A stretch of 64,000 nucleotides of DNA. Origin: Pyropia yezoensis. Its lineage: Eukaryota > Rhodophyta > Bangiophyceae > Bangiales > Bangiaceae. Both the position numbers and the translations under genes were made by a program. Positions 24,445 through 33,822 of this stretch are shown piece after piece. Location: the NCBI GenBank assembly GCA_009829735.1, contig CM020619.1:17923816-17987815 (forward strand). The letters run 5' to 3'. Below the pieces are notes generated by a model. That model saw nothing but the letters and a program-made list of their open reading frames with translations. It was not told where the DNA came from and made no database searches. Numbering within the stretch: the stretch's first letter is position 1; each line of letters begins with the position of its first letter.

Positions 24445-25125
24445 GTATGTTGTGTCGTGAGAGGTGCGCAATCGTCGCCTTGGGCTTCTCTGCCCGTGAA
24501 CAGGCTGGGACGCTGTCGGAGGAGCACGCCCCTCGTCGGATCGGCTCATTGCGGCTGCGCACTTGGGGTGTACTGGAGTGTTTTGAAACCCAACTGACCA
24601 CAGCCTGTCCCTTGAGTGCGCCCCCGCGCCTGTAGCACCGCTTGGCGTCATGACGCCTGCTCTGACTCGCGCCGGGAGCTGTTTCCTTTTCCTACTCCAT
24701 CCTTTGCGGCTGCGCCCCCCCCCCCCCGCCCCCCGCGCCTCCCATCTCAGCTGCCGCTTCAGCTCACCTCGCCGCTACATTGGCGTAATTGGGACTTGGG
24801 CGGCGGCAAGACCATCGACGGTGCCACCTTACCGCCCCCACCACCGCCGCCAAATCCAGCGCCACCACCGTGCCGCTGCCGCCGCCACCTTGCTGCCGCT
24901 GCAAAAAGATTGTCACTGCCGCCGCCACACGGCGGGTGGGCGCCGTGGCAAGCACAGCTGCTGGTGCAGCAGGCAGAAGCAAAGACGTCGACGCAGCGAA
25001 AAAGAGGGGCAGCCTCCCGGCTGCCCCACCCCTCAACAAGCGCGAAAAGCATGGAGTAGCCTCCCACCGGCCACCCCCAAACGCTTGTCCCCGTTGCACG
25101 CAGCCGACCGAGGACAAGGTGGCGT
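24445..25125. other. Unassigned stretch between VOC exon and SLC4-like gene
   Basis: GC-rich, with Ala/Pro/Gly-rich open frames on both strands and a C-rich run near 24717-24735. No domain is recognisable. It may contain the 3' end of the SLC4-like gene (minus) and introns of the VOC gene (plus). Confidence 0.3.
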
Positions 25126-25605
25126 TTACGACCGGTACGGGGACCCCCTACAGGAGCTCCGTCCCGGCAGGACAACTGCGACAGAGTTCCCGGTTGAACA
25201 TCCCCCCGACGGTCCCACAAAGGCTGTCGCCACCACCTCCTCGCGGACGCCACCGCCCCCACCTGTGGACGCCGTGCAGCCACCGGCACCACCTTCCCCG
25301 CCGCGGCCGCGGTCGCCGCCCAAGAACACCGCCACTTCGCCGTCGCCGCCATTGGCGAGGCTCGGCCCAAAGTCCGCCACCGTCTCCGCCATCGCCGGGG
25401 GGAGCGCCCGCCGCCGCCGCCGCCGCCGCTGCCGCGGCGGCGGCGGCGGCGGCGGCCGTGCCAGCGGGGGTGCCCCAACCGCGGGCGCAGCAGCGGTGGT
25501 AGCAGCAGCGGCGGTGGTGGCGGCAGCAGCAGCGGCAGCGACAGCAGCCTCCGTGGCCTCGGCCGCTTCGGCGCCCCCCGGCGGGGGTGCCTCCCCGCCC
25601 CCCCC

Positions 25606-26240
25606 TCACGACCGTCCGGCCGCGAGCACCCGCGCCAGCGCAACGGTGGCAACGGCCAGGCCCAGTGACACGGCCGCCGCCAGTGGCGACGCTGCCGCCG
25701 ACGCCGCCGCTGCAACGCCCCCCCCCCCACCCCCGGCGGCGGAGGCGGCAGCTGCGGCGGCGGTGGCGGTCGCGAGGAGGGGCTTCCCCCCCCCCACCAA
25801 AAAGTTGCACCCGATCAGCGCGTTGAACGCTTCGGTCGTAAACGCGGTGACGCCGGCTAGCCCCGCGGCGGCGTTCGCCACCCCCGCCGCAACGAGCAGC
25901 GCCCCCCCCCACGCGCCCGTCCCCCCAAAGATGGGGAGGAAGGGGAGGCCCGCCGCGGCGGCGGCACACGCCAGGACGGTCGTAAACGCCAGCGTCAGGC
26001 CCGTCGGCCCGAGCAGCACCGTCGGCTGCCCCGACGCCGCGGCGTAGACGAGGCCCTCCACGGCGGTGGACACGAGCGTGTCGGGCACGCCCAAAGCGCC
26101 GCCCGTGGCGACAAAGGTGAGGGCGCCAAGCGCCACTGCCGGCGCCAGGGCGGTAAGGTAGATGAACGTGACCGTTGACGCGGACCGCGGGTGCGCGCCG
26201 TAGGCCCAGTCGGCGGCGTAGACGGGCGCACGCCGCCGCC
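25606..26240 (-). CDS. SLC4-family (bicarbonate/borate) transporter, partial exon
   Basis: The minus-strand frame shows the N-terminal membrane core of HCO3-/borate transporters. It has YAADWAYGAH, then a helix FIYLTALAPAVALGALTFVATG, then QPTVLLGPTGLTLAFTT (the family's conserved QP..(I/V)(L/I)GPTG region), then GLPFLPIFGGTGAWGG and a helix ending AFTTEAFNALI. An acceptor-like AG at 26241-26242 fits an exon start, since an in-frame stop lies just upstream. After about 25800 the frame becomes Ala/Gly low complexity. A further segment with ETVADFGPSLA (25290-25392) may be the next exon. Upstream exons were not found, and T2 sits 0.7 kb upstream. Family members exchange anions across plasma or other membranes; the substrate is not predictable here. 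Confidence 0.6.
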
Positions 26241-26972
26241 TTCACCGCATGTCAACGCCCCCACGTTGCTGCTGCCGTTATCACCGCCGCCGCCGCCGTC
26301 ACCGCCCCGGCTGCCACCACGCACCTTGCCGCCGCCGCCATCTTGCCGCCGCCGCAATCACCGCCCCCGCAGCTGCCGCAGCGATGACCGCCGCAGCCAC
26401 CTCCAGCGCCGCCGCCGCCGCCACCGCCTCCGCCGACCCTGCCACCGCCGCCGTCCTCAAATGACGCCGCCCCTCGCCATCGCCGCCAATGCCGCCGGCA
26501 CCTCCGTGCCGGCGCATCCGCCATCATCCTAAGCCGCCGCCACCACCTCGCTGCCGACACCGACCGACGCCACCACCGCCACTTTGCCCGCTGCCGCCTT
26601 CACCTCGATGCCGCTGCCGCCGCCACCGCTGCAGCCCATTCCCACCGACGCGGCAGCCACCAGTGCCGTTGCAGCCGACTACCTCCAGCCCCACAGCCGT
26701 GACGCCGGTGGCGGGGAGGGAGACGACACGTTTCACGCACCGTATCTGCAAGCCACACAGTATCGAGCTACTCAACAGTGCGGACAACCGTTGCTGTGCG
26801 AACATACACCATGCGAACAAAGAGTTCAACTCACCCAACGCAAGAACATGTGCGGTGAGCGCAAGTCACACGTGCCATACCCACGAGGCAAAACACAGAC
26901 CACCTGGCCCGTCACGCGCAGGCCTAGACCCACCTTAAGTCATCATCGCTGCCCGCGACGCCCATGTGCTCG
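26241..26972. other. Low-complexity GC-rich stretch upstream of the SLC4-like exon
   Basis: CCGCCG-type triplet-rich DNA to about 26.6 kb, then about 350 bp of less biased sequence up to the T2 insertion. Open frames encode only Ala/Pro/Arg runs. It may hold an intron or promoter of the SLC4-like gene. Confidence 0.3.
26968..26972 (+). repeat. T2 target-site duplication (left), GCTCG
   Basis: GCTCG directly precedes the T2 LTR and recurs directly after the other LTR (37722-37726). The perfect 5-bp duplication confirms that T2 is a complete insertion. Confidence 0.93.
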
Positions 26973-27336
26973 TGTAGCACAATAGGAATCCGTCGCACGT
27001 CCACTCTCAGGGAACACTCACCAAGGGGGATCGGCACCAACGTCACCGGGAGGCCAAGGTTGCTGTCCTTGGAGCGCAAGCCACGGGACCAAGATGGGAG
27101 CCCAAATGGGAGGGGTTTGTTGTTTCTGCCTTGGCCGGCGGTAGATTCGCCGCCGGCCCCCTCGTTATAAACCCTCGGAGACACTACTAACTACCCTCCA
27201 CCCCAAGATGCAAGTCCCTCTGGTCATACGTAGCGTATAGATACCGTGACCAGTACGGACTCTCAAATTGAAAGCCAAGGATTAGAAGTAGCCCCCCTAA
27301 CATTAGGGTCACAATACGGCCAACCATATTGCTACA
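26973..27336 (-). repeat. T2 3' LTR (364 bp)
   Basis: TGT...ACA ends on both strands, near-identical to 37359-37721. The purine tract AAGGGGAGGATA (minus strand, about 27337-27350) adjoins it. Confidence 0.93.
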
Positions 27337-27926
27337 TATCCTCCCCTTAGATTCGGCCCGTCCTCGGGTCGAGTTGCATTCGGGTTACCGAATGTAAGTG
27401 GGTCGCGTGACCGTTTACCAGTCGGGTGGGGCTTTGCGCCCTGTCGCGACAGACACCCCTTTTCGAGGTTGTCTTAGGGGGGTGCCCCCCTTTGTGTGGT
27501 ACACACACGATCCGTTTTCCGGACCGCTAATTTCCCGATGCGGGTTTCTGTTCACGACCCCCCTTTCCGAGGGGTGGTGCAAGCGGATCCGCCACCAGGT
27601 GTCTGGTGGTAGGGGAGCCCCTCTCGTGTTACCGAGTGAATGGGAGCGACCGCTCCCGCTTTTCGCGGGGGCGGGTTCGGGGTGAACCCCTCTTGGTTGC
27701 CCCGTACGGGGGTGTGGCCCCGGCCCGCCCAGGTGCCTGGGTGGAGCGCGTTCGTAGCCTCGTGGAGCGCGGGTCGACCCGCGTGCCTGCGGCGCTTCTC
27801 GTGGCCGTTTGTGGTCATAAGCGCGGGTGCCCGCGCTTCCCTGGCTCGTCCCGGTTGTCCCACCGTACCGGGTCGTAGCCGTCGACGGCTTGTCTGACGG
27901 GCCGCCCCTGTTACCCTGGTTTCACC
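27337..27926 (+). promoter_or_regulatory. Region upstream of the family T antisense ORF
   Basis: 590 bp between the 3' LTR and the antisense ORF start. It contains the element's purine tract at its left edge and is otherwise GC-rich with short inverted words such as CACCAGGTGTCTGGTGG (27591-27607). No TATA box is obvious. It must drive the antisense ORF unless the LTR does so bidirectionally; this is inference. Confidence 0.3.
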
Positions 27927-30296
27927 ATGTCGGACCCCCAGGTACCCGGGGGCGAGGACGACCTCCTGCTTGAGGAGGAGGAAGAGGTGATGGTGGACGA
28001 CGTTCCCGTCTCTGCCACCGTCGCCGAGTGCTTCTTAGCGAGCTCGTCGGAGGACGAGGACGACCGGGTGACCGTTCGTGTGGCCCCGGACGGCGCGCCG
28101 GGCGGGTTGTCGTCCGTGTTTAGCGGCACGACGGCTCCGTCGGGTGGCGGACAACCGCGTGCAGCGGTGGCCTCTACCGCTACTCCTCCAGCGGCCCGGA
28201 TGGCTTCTGTCGCCGGTGCCCGCGCGGCTCTACCTCACGACGGTGTCACCGGCGTGGCGGATGGTAGTGGCGGCACCCCGGCCAGTACGGCGGGTCAAGA
28301 CGGCGCGGGTGCCCGCCCGGTTGGTGTGTCCGCTGCGGCGGGTAGCGGGTCTACCCGTGCTGCCCCCGTGGTACCCTCGTCGGGCCCGGGTGGCGGCGAT
28401 GCTCTGCCCGCGGTACCGCGGACGCGTGATGGTCAAGAGTTATCTACCCCGATGGCAGTGGACTCCGGGAGCTACTCCGGGCGGGCGCCCGCCCTTCTTC
28501 TTCCTCCTCGGCCTCGTGCACCTTCGGCGCCGGCCCATCTGCCGGTGGGGCATCCCCCGGCGCCCCCGATTCTTCCTGGTCCTGCCCGGGTTGCCCCGTT
28601 GGGTGGCGGCGTCGCCGTGGCGGCGGGTCAACCCGCCATGTCGATGTCCGACTTGGTGGCTCGGGTTCGAGGCATGACTGTGCAAGAGTCAATGGAGTCC
28701 GCTGGGCGGATGAGGGTGGACTTCCACCAATCGCGTCTCTCTGGAGGGACCTCCCGCCGCGTCAGGGTGGACCCGAGTTGGGAGCGGGAGTTGGTGCGGC
28801 TGGTCAACCAGCCGAACGCGGTGCGGGTGGAGCACCATTGGATCCTGAGTCAGCCGGACGACCGGCATGCGCAGCTCTGGCGCACCCGGGTGGGACGGGG
28901 TGAGGTCTACCTCGACCCCGCCTTCGGGGTATGCGACCTGATCGCCCCCGCGTTGCCGCGGGAGGTTGAATACCCGGCTAGTGCTCGGGGGATTGCGGCG
29001 GCGGCGGAGCCGGTTGCGTTTGGGGAGACGGTGGGCGATACCGGTCGGTATCCCGACTTTGATTATTACCCGGGGGTATCCCCGTATCTGTCGTTGACGG
29101 CTCCCTACCCGCCAATGGCGGGTTTGAAGTCGGCGTCGAGTTGGCGACGTAACCATGGTGTCATGGCGGATGCGTTCCTCACCGATATAACGTGTGCGTT
29201 GCAGACCGGCAACGGTCGTGCGCCGGTATACACTCCCGTGCGCCCGCCTCTGTGGCAGGAGGGGTGGGAACCCGCCCCTGCTTTCCGGTTTGACACCGGC
29301 TCCTGTCTCCGATACTTCGGGAGTGTGTTGGCCTCCCGGCCGGTCCACCCATTGCAGGGTACCTTCACCCTTGAGGTTACCCTCGGGCAGGCTTCCTTTT
29401 TCTTGCTGTCCGTCCGCCGGCAGGGGCGCCTGTTTCATCTTCCGACGGGTGTCCGTCGGCACATCGCGCAGTTGGGCGTGGATCTGATAGCCGCCAAGAC
29501 CGGGTTGGCCCGGGAGTTCGAGGCCCTGCTGGCTGTTCACGATGCCGTGAACTGGGCTGGGGTGTTGGCCCTTCCCCCGTACCGGGACCCGCGGGCTGGG
29601 GCTTCCCCCTTGCCTCGTCACTCGTTGCGTATCCGGCGTACTCAGCCGGGTGAGCCCAATTGCCATGGATGGGCTTCCACCGAGGCTGTTGCTGACCTGG
29701 GTACTCCCATGGTTATCCATGACCCTCTTCAGGTCCTTGCCCCGTGGTTCGGTAACCCGATACCGGCGGCGGTTGGCCGTCATCCCCGAGAGTGGGGCTC
29801 TGCGGGTGGGGAGCGTGAGGTGTCCCGTCGTCGGGCGGAGCCCCGCCGGGGTTACGGTGGAGCCCCTTCGGTGGGGTCCTACCGGGCCTCATATCAGGCG
29901 CCACCGGCTCCGGTGGTGGCCGTGTCGGCTCCTGTGGCTCCTCTGGCTGCGCCAGTGTCACCTCCCGCCCCTGTCATGCATGACGGGGGTCCCCGTCTCT
30001 GGTATGAGGGCGTTGACGCCCTTGTTGCCCGCGCAATGCGGGAGGGTCTCTCTGTTAGCTGGGTGGATATCCCTCCAGGTGCTGCGCTGGTTGGGTCAGC
30101 GCGTTGCTTCGGTGGTGCGCTTGACCGCCTTCAGACAGCTCTGGAGGACGTGGAGGCTGGCCGCAGCACCCTCGTCCAGCTATGCACCGAGGTAACTCAG
30201 GTGATTGACCGTCGTGAGATTGCCGACCGGTGGAGCACGGAGGTATACGCGCTTACGCGTGAGTGGCCTCCCTCGGGCAGTGGGTCTACCCACTGA
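27927..30296 (+). CDS. Family T antisense ORF, 789 codons, unknown function
   Basis: ATG in the context CACCATGT, opening MSDPQVPGG, followed by an acidic cluster (LLLEEEEE, then SSSEDEDD). Residues about 60-240 are Pro/Ala/Gly-rich and probably disordered. Residues about 240-620 look globular, with many conserved Trp, Tyr and Arg positions shared with T1 (for example HHWILSQPDDRHAQLWRTR). The C-terminal ~90 residues hold a helical stretch (DRLQTALEDVEAG). No capsid, envelope, protease or nuclease motif is recognisable. It is convergent with pol, whose stop lies 478 bp away. The T1 copy is diverged but keeps the frame nearly throughout, suggesting selection while the family was active. Possible roles are an accessory nucleic-acid or chromatin binder or a regulator; none is shown by sequence. 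Confidence 0.8.
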   Translation: MSDPQVPGGEDDLLLEEEEEVMVDDVPVSATVAECFLASSSEDEDDRVTVRVAPDGAPGGLSSVFSGTTAPSGGGQPRAAVASTATPPAARMASVAGARAALPHDGVTGVADGSGGTPASTAGQDGAGARPVGVSAAAGSGSTRAAPVVPSSGPGGGDALPAVPRTRDGQELSTPMAVDSGSYSGRAPALLLPPRPRAPSAPAHLPVGHPPAPPILPGPARVAPLGGGVAVAAGQPAMSMSDLVARVRGMTVQESMESAGRMRVDFHQSRLSGGTSRRVRVDPSWERELVRLVNQPNAVRVEHHWILSQPDDRHAQLWRTRVGRGEVYLDPAFGVCDLIAPALPREVEYPASARGIAAAAEPVAFGETVGDTGRYPDFDYYPGVSPYLSLTAPYPPMAGLKSASSWRRNHGVMADAFLTDITCALQTGNGRAPVYTPVRPPLWQEGWEPAPAFRFDTGSCLRYFGSVLASRPVHPLQGTFTLEVTLGQASFFLLSVRRQGRLFHLPTGVRRHIAQLGVDLIAAKTGLAREFEALLAVHDAVNWAGVLALPPYRDPRAGASPLPRHSLRIRRTQPGEPNCHGWASTEAVADLGTPMVIHDPLQVLAPWFGNPIPAAVGRHPREWGSAGGEREVSRRRAEPRRGYGGAPSVGSYRASYQAPPAPVVAVSAPVAPLAAPVSPPAPVMHDGGPRLWYEGVDALVARAMREGLSVSWVDIPPGAALVGSARCFGGALDRLQTALEDVEAGRSTLVQLCTEVTQVIDRREIADRWSTEVYALTREWPPSGSGSTH

Positions 30297-30774
30297 GGAG
30301 TGCTATTGTTTGTACGGGAGAGAGACCCGGTGGCCCTTATGGTGGCCGGGTAGTAGTGAGTGTAAACTCTTCCCCCGCTGGGGGCATTGCTTGCCTCTGT
30401 TTGCTGCCCTGGGGAGTACCCCTTCTGGCTCAGTGGTGCCTTGCCTCCCGTCCAACTTCTTCCGGTTGGTTCACGCTTGGGGAGGTCATCCTCCCTCACT
30501 TTGTGTCTTGGCTTGGGGAGGTCATCCTCCCTTGTAAGCCCCCTAGTTACTTCGATATTATCGGAGTTAGCCTCTACCTTTAAGTCAACTTATTAAGGTT
30601 CTGGCTTACTTCGTTACCTGAGCTTGACTCTACTTAGTTACCTAAGCTTGGTTCGACTTAGAAACCTAAGTCTGATTTGACTGAGAAACCTAAGTCTGCC
30701 GTAACCATGTCACACCCTACTTAGTAGGACTAAGCCCCACCCCCCTACATCCGAAGTCGGATTCGGTTGGGTTG
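30297..30774. other. T2 spacer between convergent stops
   Basis: 478 bp, less GC-rich than its surroundings, with two copies of CTTGGGGAGGTCATCCTCCCT (30477-30497, 30513-30533) and several CCTAAG(C/T)-type repeats near 30620-30700. A dyad GGGAGGATGACCTCCC can be drawn within each copy. It may serve termination or polyadenylation of both transcripts; inference. Confidence 0.4.
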
Positions 30775-33753
30775 TTACAGGAGGCGGCGTCGCTTCATGT
30801 AAGGCATGAGTAGTTGGCGGGGTATATTCGCCGCCTGTTCCCAGGTGGGTGAGTCGTAACCGACCCACATTTCCTTGACGTACCAGGGTTCTGGTAGATC
30901 TGGGTCGGTATGTCCGACGATGCTCTCCACCTGATATGGGATTCCATCCGGTCCCACCGGGTCATCCGACCGGTGGGTGGTAAGCGCTTCATGTAGCGAC
31001 CCAGCCGGTACCGGCTGAGGATGTTCTGGCTTCGGCGCTGGTGTGACATCATTCACACTGATGCGTTGGATCTCCGTATCGGAGTGTAAGATAACAGAGT
31101 GGTCATCTCTGTGGAGAATCTGGTACGGTCCCTTGACCGGTTGCATGAGCTTGTTCCCTCGGAACTTCTGGTGTCTGATGTAGACCCAGTCACCTGTTAC
31201 CAGGGTTGCGTTGCGTACCCGTAGCCGGGCGTCGAAGTTCTTCTTGTATCGAAGATGTGTACGGTCAAGGGCGCCCTTGAGTTTCGGTATCATCCACGAT
31301 AGCTTGGCCAACCAAGCTAGGTGTATACGTTCGGCCGGTCTGCCTTTCGGTGTATCATACCGAGTGCACCTGCCTGGCGGCAGCGTCAGGTTACCGACGC
31401 CTAGTGGCATGACCCACTCCAGTGGGGCGATGTTTGTGCTCCGAAGTGGCCTGGCATTGTATGCCAGGGTCAATACGGACAGGAGCCCGTCCCAAGTGTT
31501 CGTGTGCTGGGCCACGTAGCAGTGGAGCATCTTAACGATGGTGCGGTTGAACCGCTCCACCTGTCCGTTGGTCTGCGGGTGGTAGTCGGATGCCCGACGT
31601 GGTTCGATCCCGAACATGCCCATGACCTTAGTGCAGAATGCTGACGTAAGGTTTGCTCCGTTGTCGGAGAGGAGTTGCTTTATTACCCAACACGCACTGA
31701 TCCAGTGGTCATCCACTGCGTTCATGATCGTGTAGGCCGTATCAGTCGGGATGGCTACTGCTCGTAACAGCTTAGTGAAGCGGTCCGACATGACCAGGAT
31801 GTACCTGTTCCCTTCTTCCGTTACCGGAAGTGGCCCGAGTATGTCGATAGCGACCTGCTCGTTGGGCCCATCAGGTGGGAACAGTTTCATAGCAGACGCC
31901 TGCCTATGTAGACTCATGCGGTTACGTGCACAGGGGTGGCATCCCCTTACGTGGTCGACCACGTCGACGGCCATTGCTGGCCAGTAGAAGAACCTTCGCA
32001 TTGCTGCGAACATGCGTGAACCTCCCGGGTGTCCGGCTGTAGGGTTCTCGTGTTCTCGTTCCATGAAGGCTTGCCGTAAGGACACGGGAACCACGACTTG
32101 ATGTCGTCCATCGGCGGGTGCCCGCCGGTATATGAGTCCGTCTTCATTCTCGGAGAAGATGCCGGCCGTACCGGCCAGGAGGTTAGCGCGATGGCGTCTA
32201 CAGTCGTCGTCATTGGCTTGTGCCTCGCGGAAGTCCGCGAGGGTCAGTGGGCATGCTCGGTGTGCCATGGTATGGTCAACCATACCTTGGGTAGCGTTAC
32301 CCACCATGCAGACCGGTACCACCGGGATGTCCTCGTCCACCGGGCGGGTATCCCCGCTCGGTGTATCGAGTCGCGACAGCGTGACTCCCAGATGATGGGT
32401 AGCGCCGGCCTTATATATGGTCCGGTAGTCGTGCTCGGCCATCTTTAGCCTCCACCGGGGTAGCCGTCCATGGCTGTCGGAATCCTTGTCACCAAGGTTG
32501 GGGAGCCATCGTAGGGGTTCGTGGTCGGACCTCACGATGAACCTGGAGCCCTCCAGGTATGGGCGGAGCAGTTGCACTGCCCATATAACTCCGAGGCACT
32601 CGCGCTCGGTGGCACTATAGTTACGCTCAGCCGGGTTGAGTGTCCGGCTGAAGTACCCTACCGGACGCAGGTCCGGGATAACGTTATCGGAACCGATCAA
32701 CGTCTCTCCCTGTAACAGGGTGCATCCCACTTGTGTATCGCACGCATCGACATCGATGACGAAGGTACCCCGTCGGTGCGGTAACGCAAGGACGGGTGGG
32801 GATAGTAGGGCTCGCTTCAGCGACTCGAATGCCTCCTCTTCGCTAGGCGAAGGGGGTTGGAGTACCTTGGGCAAGGTACTGCTCGTAAGAACCGTTAACG
32901 GTTTAGGTATCCGAGCGAAGTCCTTGACGAACCGTCGGTATACGTTGCACATTCCCAGGAAGCTCTTGAGCTGCGTCTGGGTGTTAGGGAACCGGGCATC
33001 CCGGAGTGCCCGGGTATTGGCTTCGAGTACCCCTAGTTTACCAGGGGTTATCTGGTGGCCCAGATACTCGACCGTCTGTTGGAAGAAGGCGCACTTCTTC
33101 AGACGCAGGGTTACCCCGGCGTCCCTCAAGAGGGTGAGTACCTCGTCAACATGTTGCACATGGTCATCCATGTTACGTGAGAAGACGATGACGTCGTCGA
33201 GGTACACTAGGCAGTTACGCCACTTCACCCCCGACAGTATAATGTCGATAGCCCGCTGGAATGTAGCGGGGGCGTTGGACAATCCGAAGGGCATCCTTAG
33301 GAACTCGTACACTCCACTGTGACAGACGAAGGCCGTCTTGAGGATATCCTCTTCCGCCACTGGGATCTGCCAGTATCCGGCATTGCAGTCGATGGTGGTA
33401 AACACCGTAGCTTCCCCCAGGGAGTCGATGCATTCATTCATCCTTGGTAAAGGGTATGAGTCCTTCTTGGTAACCAAGTTGAGGCGTCGATAATCGATGC
33501 AGAACCGAGGGGTTTGATCCTTCTTCGGTACGATAACGACTGGGGCACCCCACTCCGACATCGAAGGTCGTATCACCTTCGCTTCGCTCATCCTCTTCAC
33601 TTCTCCATCAACGATCTCTCGTTGCATAGGTCCCGCTCGGTGCGGTTGTGACCGGGCGGGTCGTGCGCCTGGTACCAGGTCTATACGATGTTGGGTTGCC
33701 CCAATGGTCCCCAAGGCCCCGCCTGTCCACATGACGTCATGCTTTCTTAGCAT
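30775..33753 (-). CDS. Family T pol: RT-RNase H-integrase-chromodomain-like (T2, looks whole)
   Basis: About 990 codons without interruption. RT palm motif YLDDVIVFS near residue 178, RNase H start FVIDVDACD near 330, and a zinc-binding integrase N-terminus with paired His and Cys (GHPGGS ... CHPCARN). The DDE core shows VAIDILGP, LLSDNGANL and QTNGQVERFNR. A C-terminal tail from about residue 935 (YQVESIVGHTD ... YDSPTWEQAANI) resembles a divergent chromodomain. Classic Ty3/gypsy order. Fossil element; described only as whole-looking. Confidence 0.9.
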   Translation of the reverse strand: MLRKHDVMWTGGALGTIGATQHRIDLVPGARPARSQPHRAGPMQREIVDGEVKRMSEAKVIRPSMSEWGAPVVIVPKKDQTPRFCIDYRRLNLVTKKDSYPLPRMNECIDSLGEATVFTTIDCNAGYWQIPVAEEDILKTAFVCHSGVYEFLRMPFGLSNAPATFQRAIDIILSGVKWRNCLVYLDDVIVFSRNMDDHVQHVDEVLTLLRDAGVTLRLKKCAFFQQTVEYLGHQITPGKLGVLEANTRALRDARFPNTQTQLKSFLGMCNVYRRFVKDFARIPKPLTVLTSSTLPKVLQPPSPSEEEAFESLKRALLSPPVLALPHRRGTFVIDVDACDTQVGCTLLQGETLIGSDNVIPDLRPVGYFSRTLNPAERNYSATERECLGVIWAVQLLRPYLEGSRFIVRSDHEPLRWLPNLGDKDSDSHGRLPRWRLKMAEHDYRTIYKAGATHHLGVTLSRLDTPSGDTRPVDEDIPVVPVCMVGNATQGMVDHTMAHRACPLTLADFREAQANDDDCRRHRANLLAGTAGIFSENEDGLIYRRAPADGRHQVVVPVSLRQAFMEREHENPTAGHPGGSRMFAAMRRFFYWPAMAVDVVDHVRGCHPCARNRMSLHRQASAMKLFPPDGPNEQVAIDILGPLPVTEEGNRYILVMSDRFTKLLRAVAIPTDTAYTIMNAVDDHWISACWVIKQLLSDNGANLTSAFCTKVMGMFGIEPRRASDYHPQTNGQVERFNRTIVKMLHCYVAQHTNTWDGLLSVLTLAYNARPLRSTNIAPLEWVMPLGVGNLTLPPGRCTRYDTPKGRPAERIHLAWLAKLSWMIPKLKGALDRTHLRYKKNFDARLRVRNATLVTGDWVYIRHQKFRGNKLMQPVKGPYQILHRDDHSVILHSDTEIQRISVNDVTPAPKPEHPQPVPAGSLHEALTTHRSDDPVGPDGIPYQVESIVGHTDPDLPEPWYVKEMWVGYDSPTWEQAANIPRQLLMPYMKRRRLL

Positions 33754-33822
33754 CCGTCGTACCCCTTCGGCTACCGAAGGGGTAAGGTGGTCGAGGCCAG
33801 CCTCGGCCAGGGCCTTCAGTGC

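Noticed and set aside
24650-26047. 465-codon plus-strand frame
   Set aside because: Low complexity; the opposite strand carries the SLC4-type motifs.
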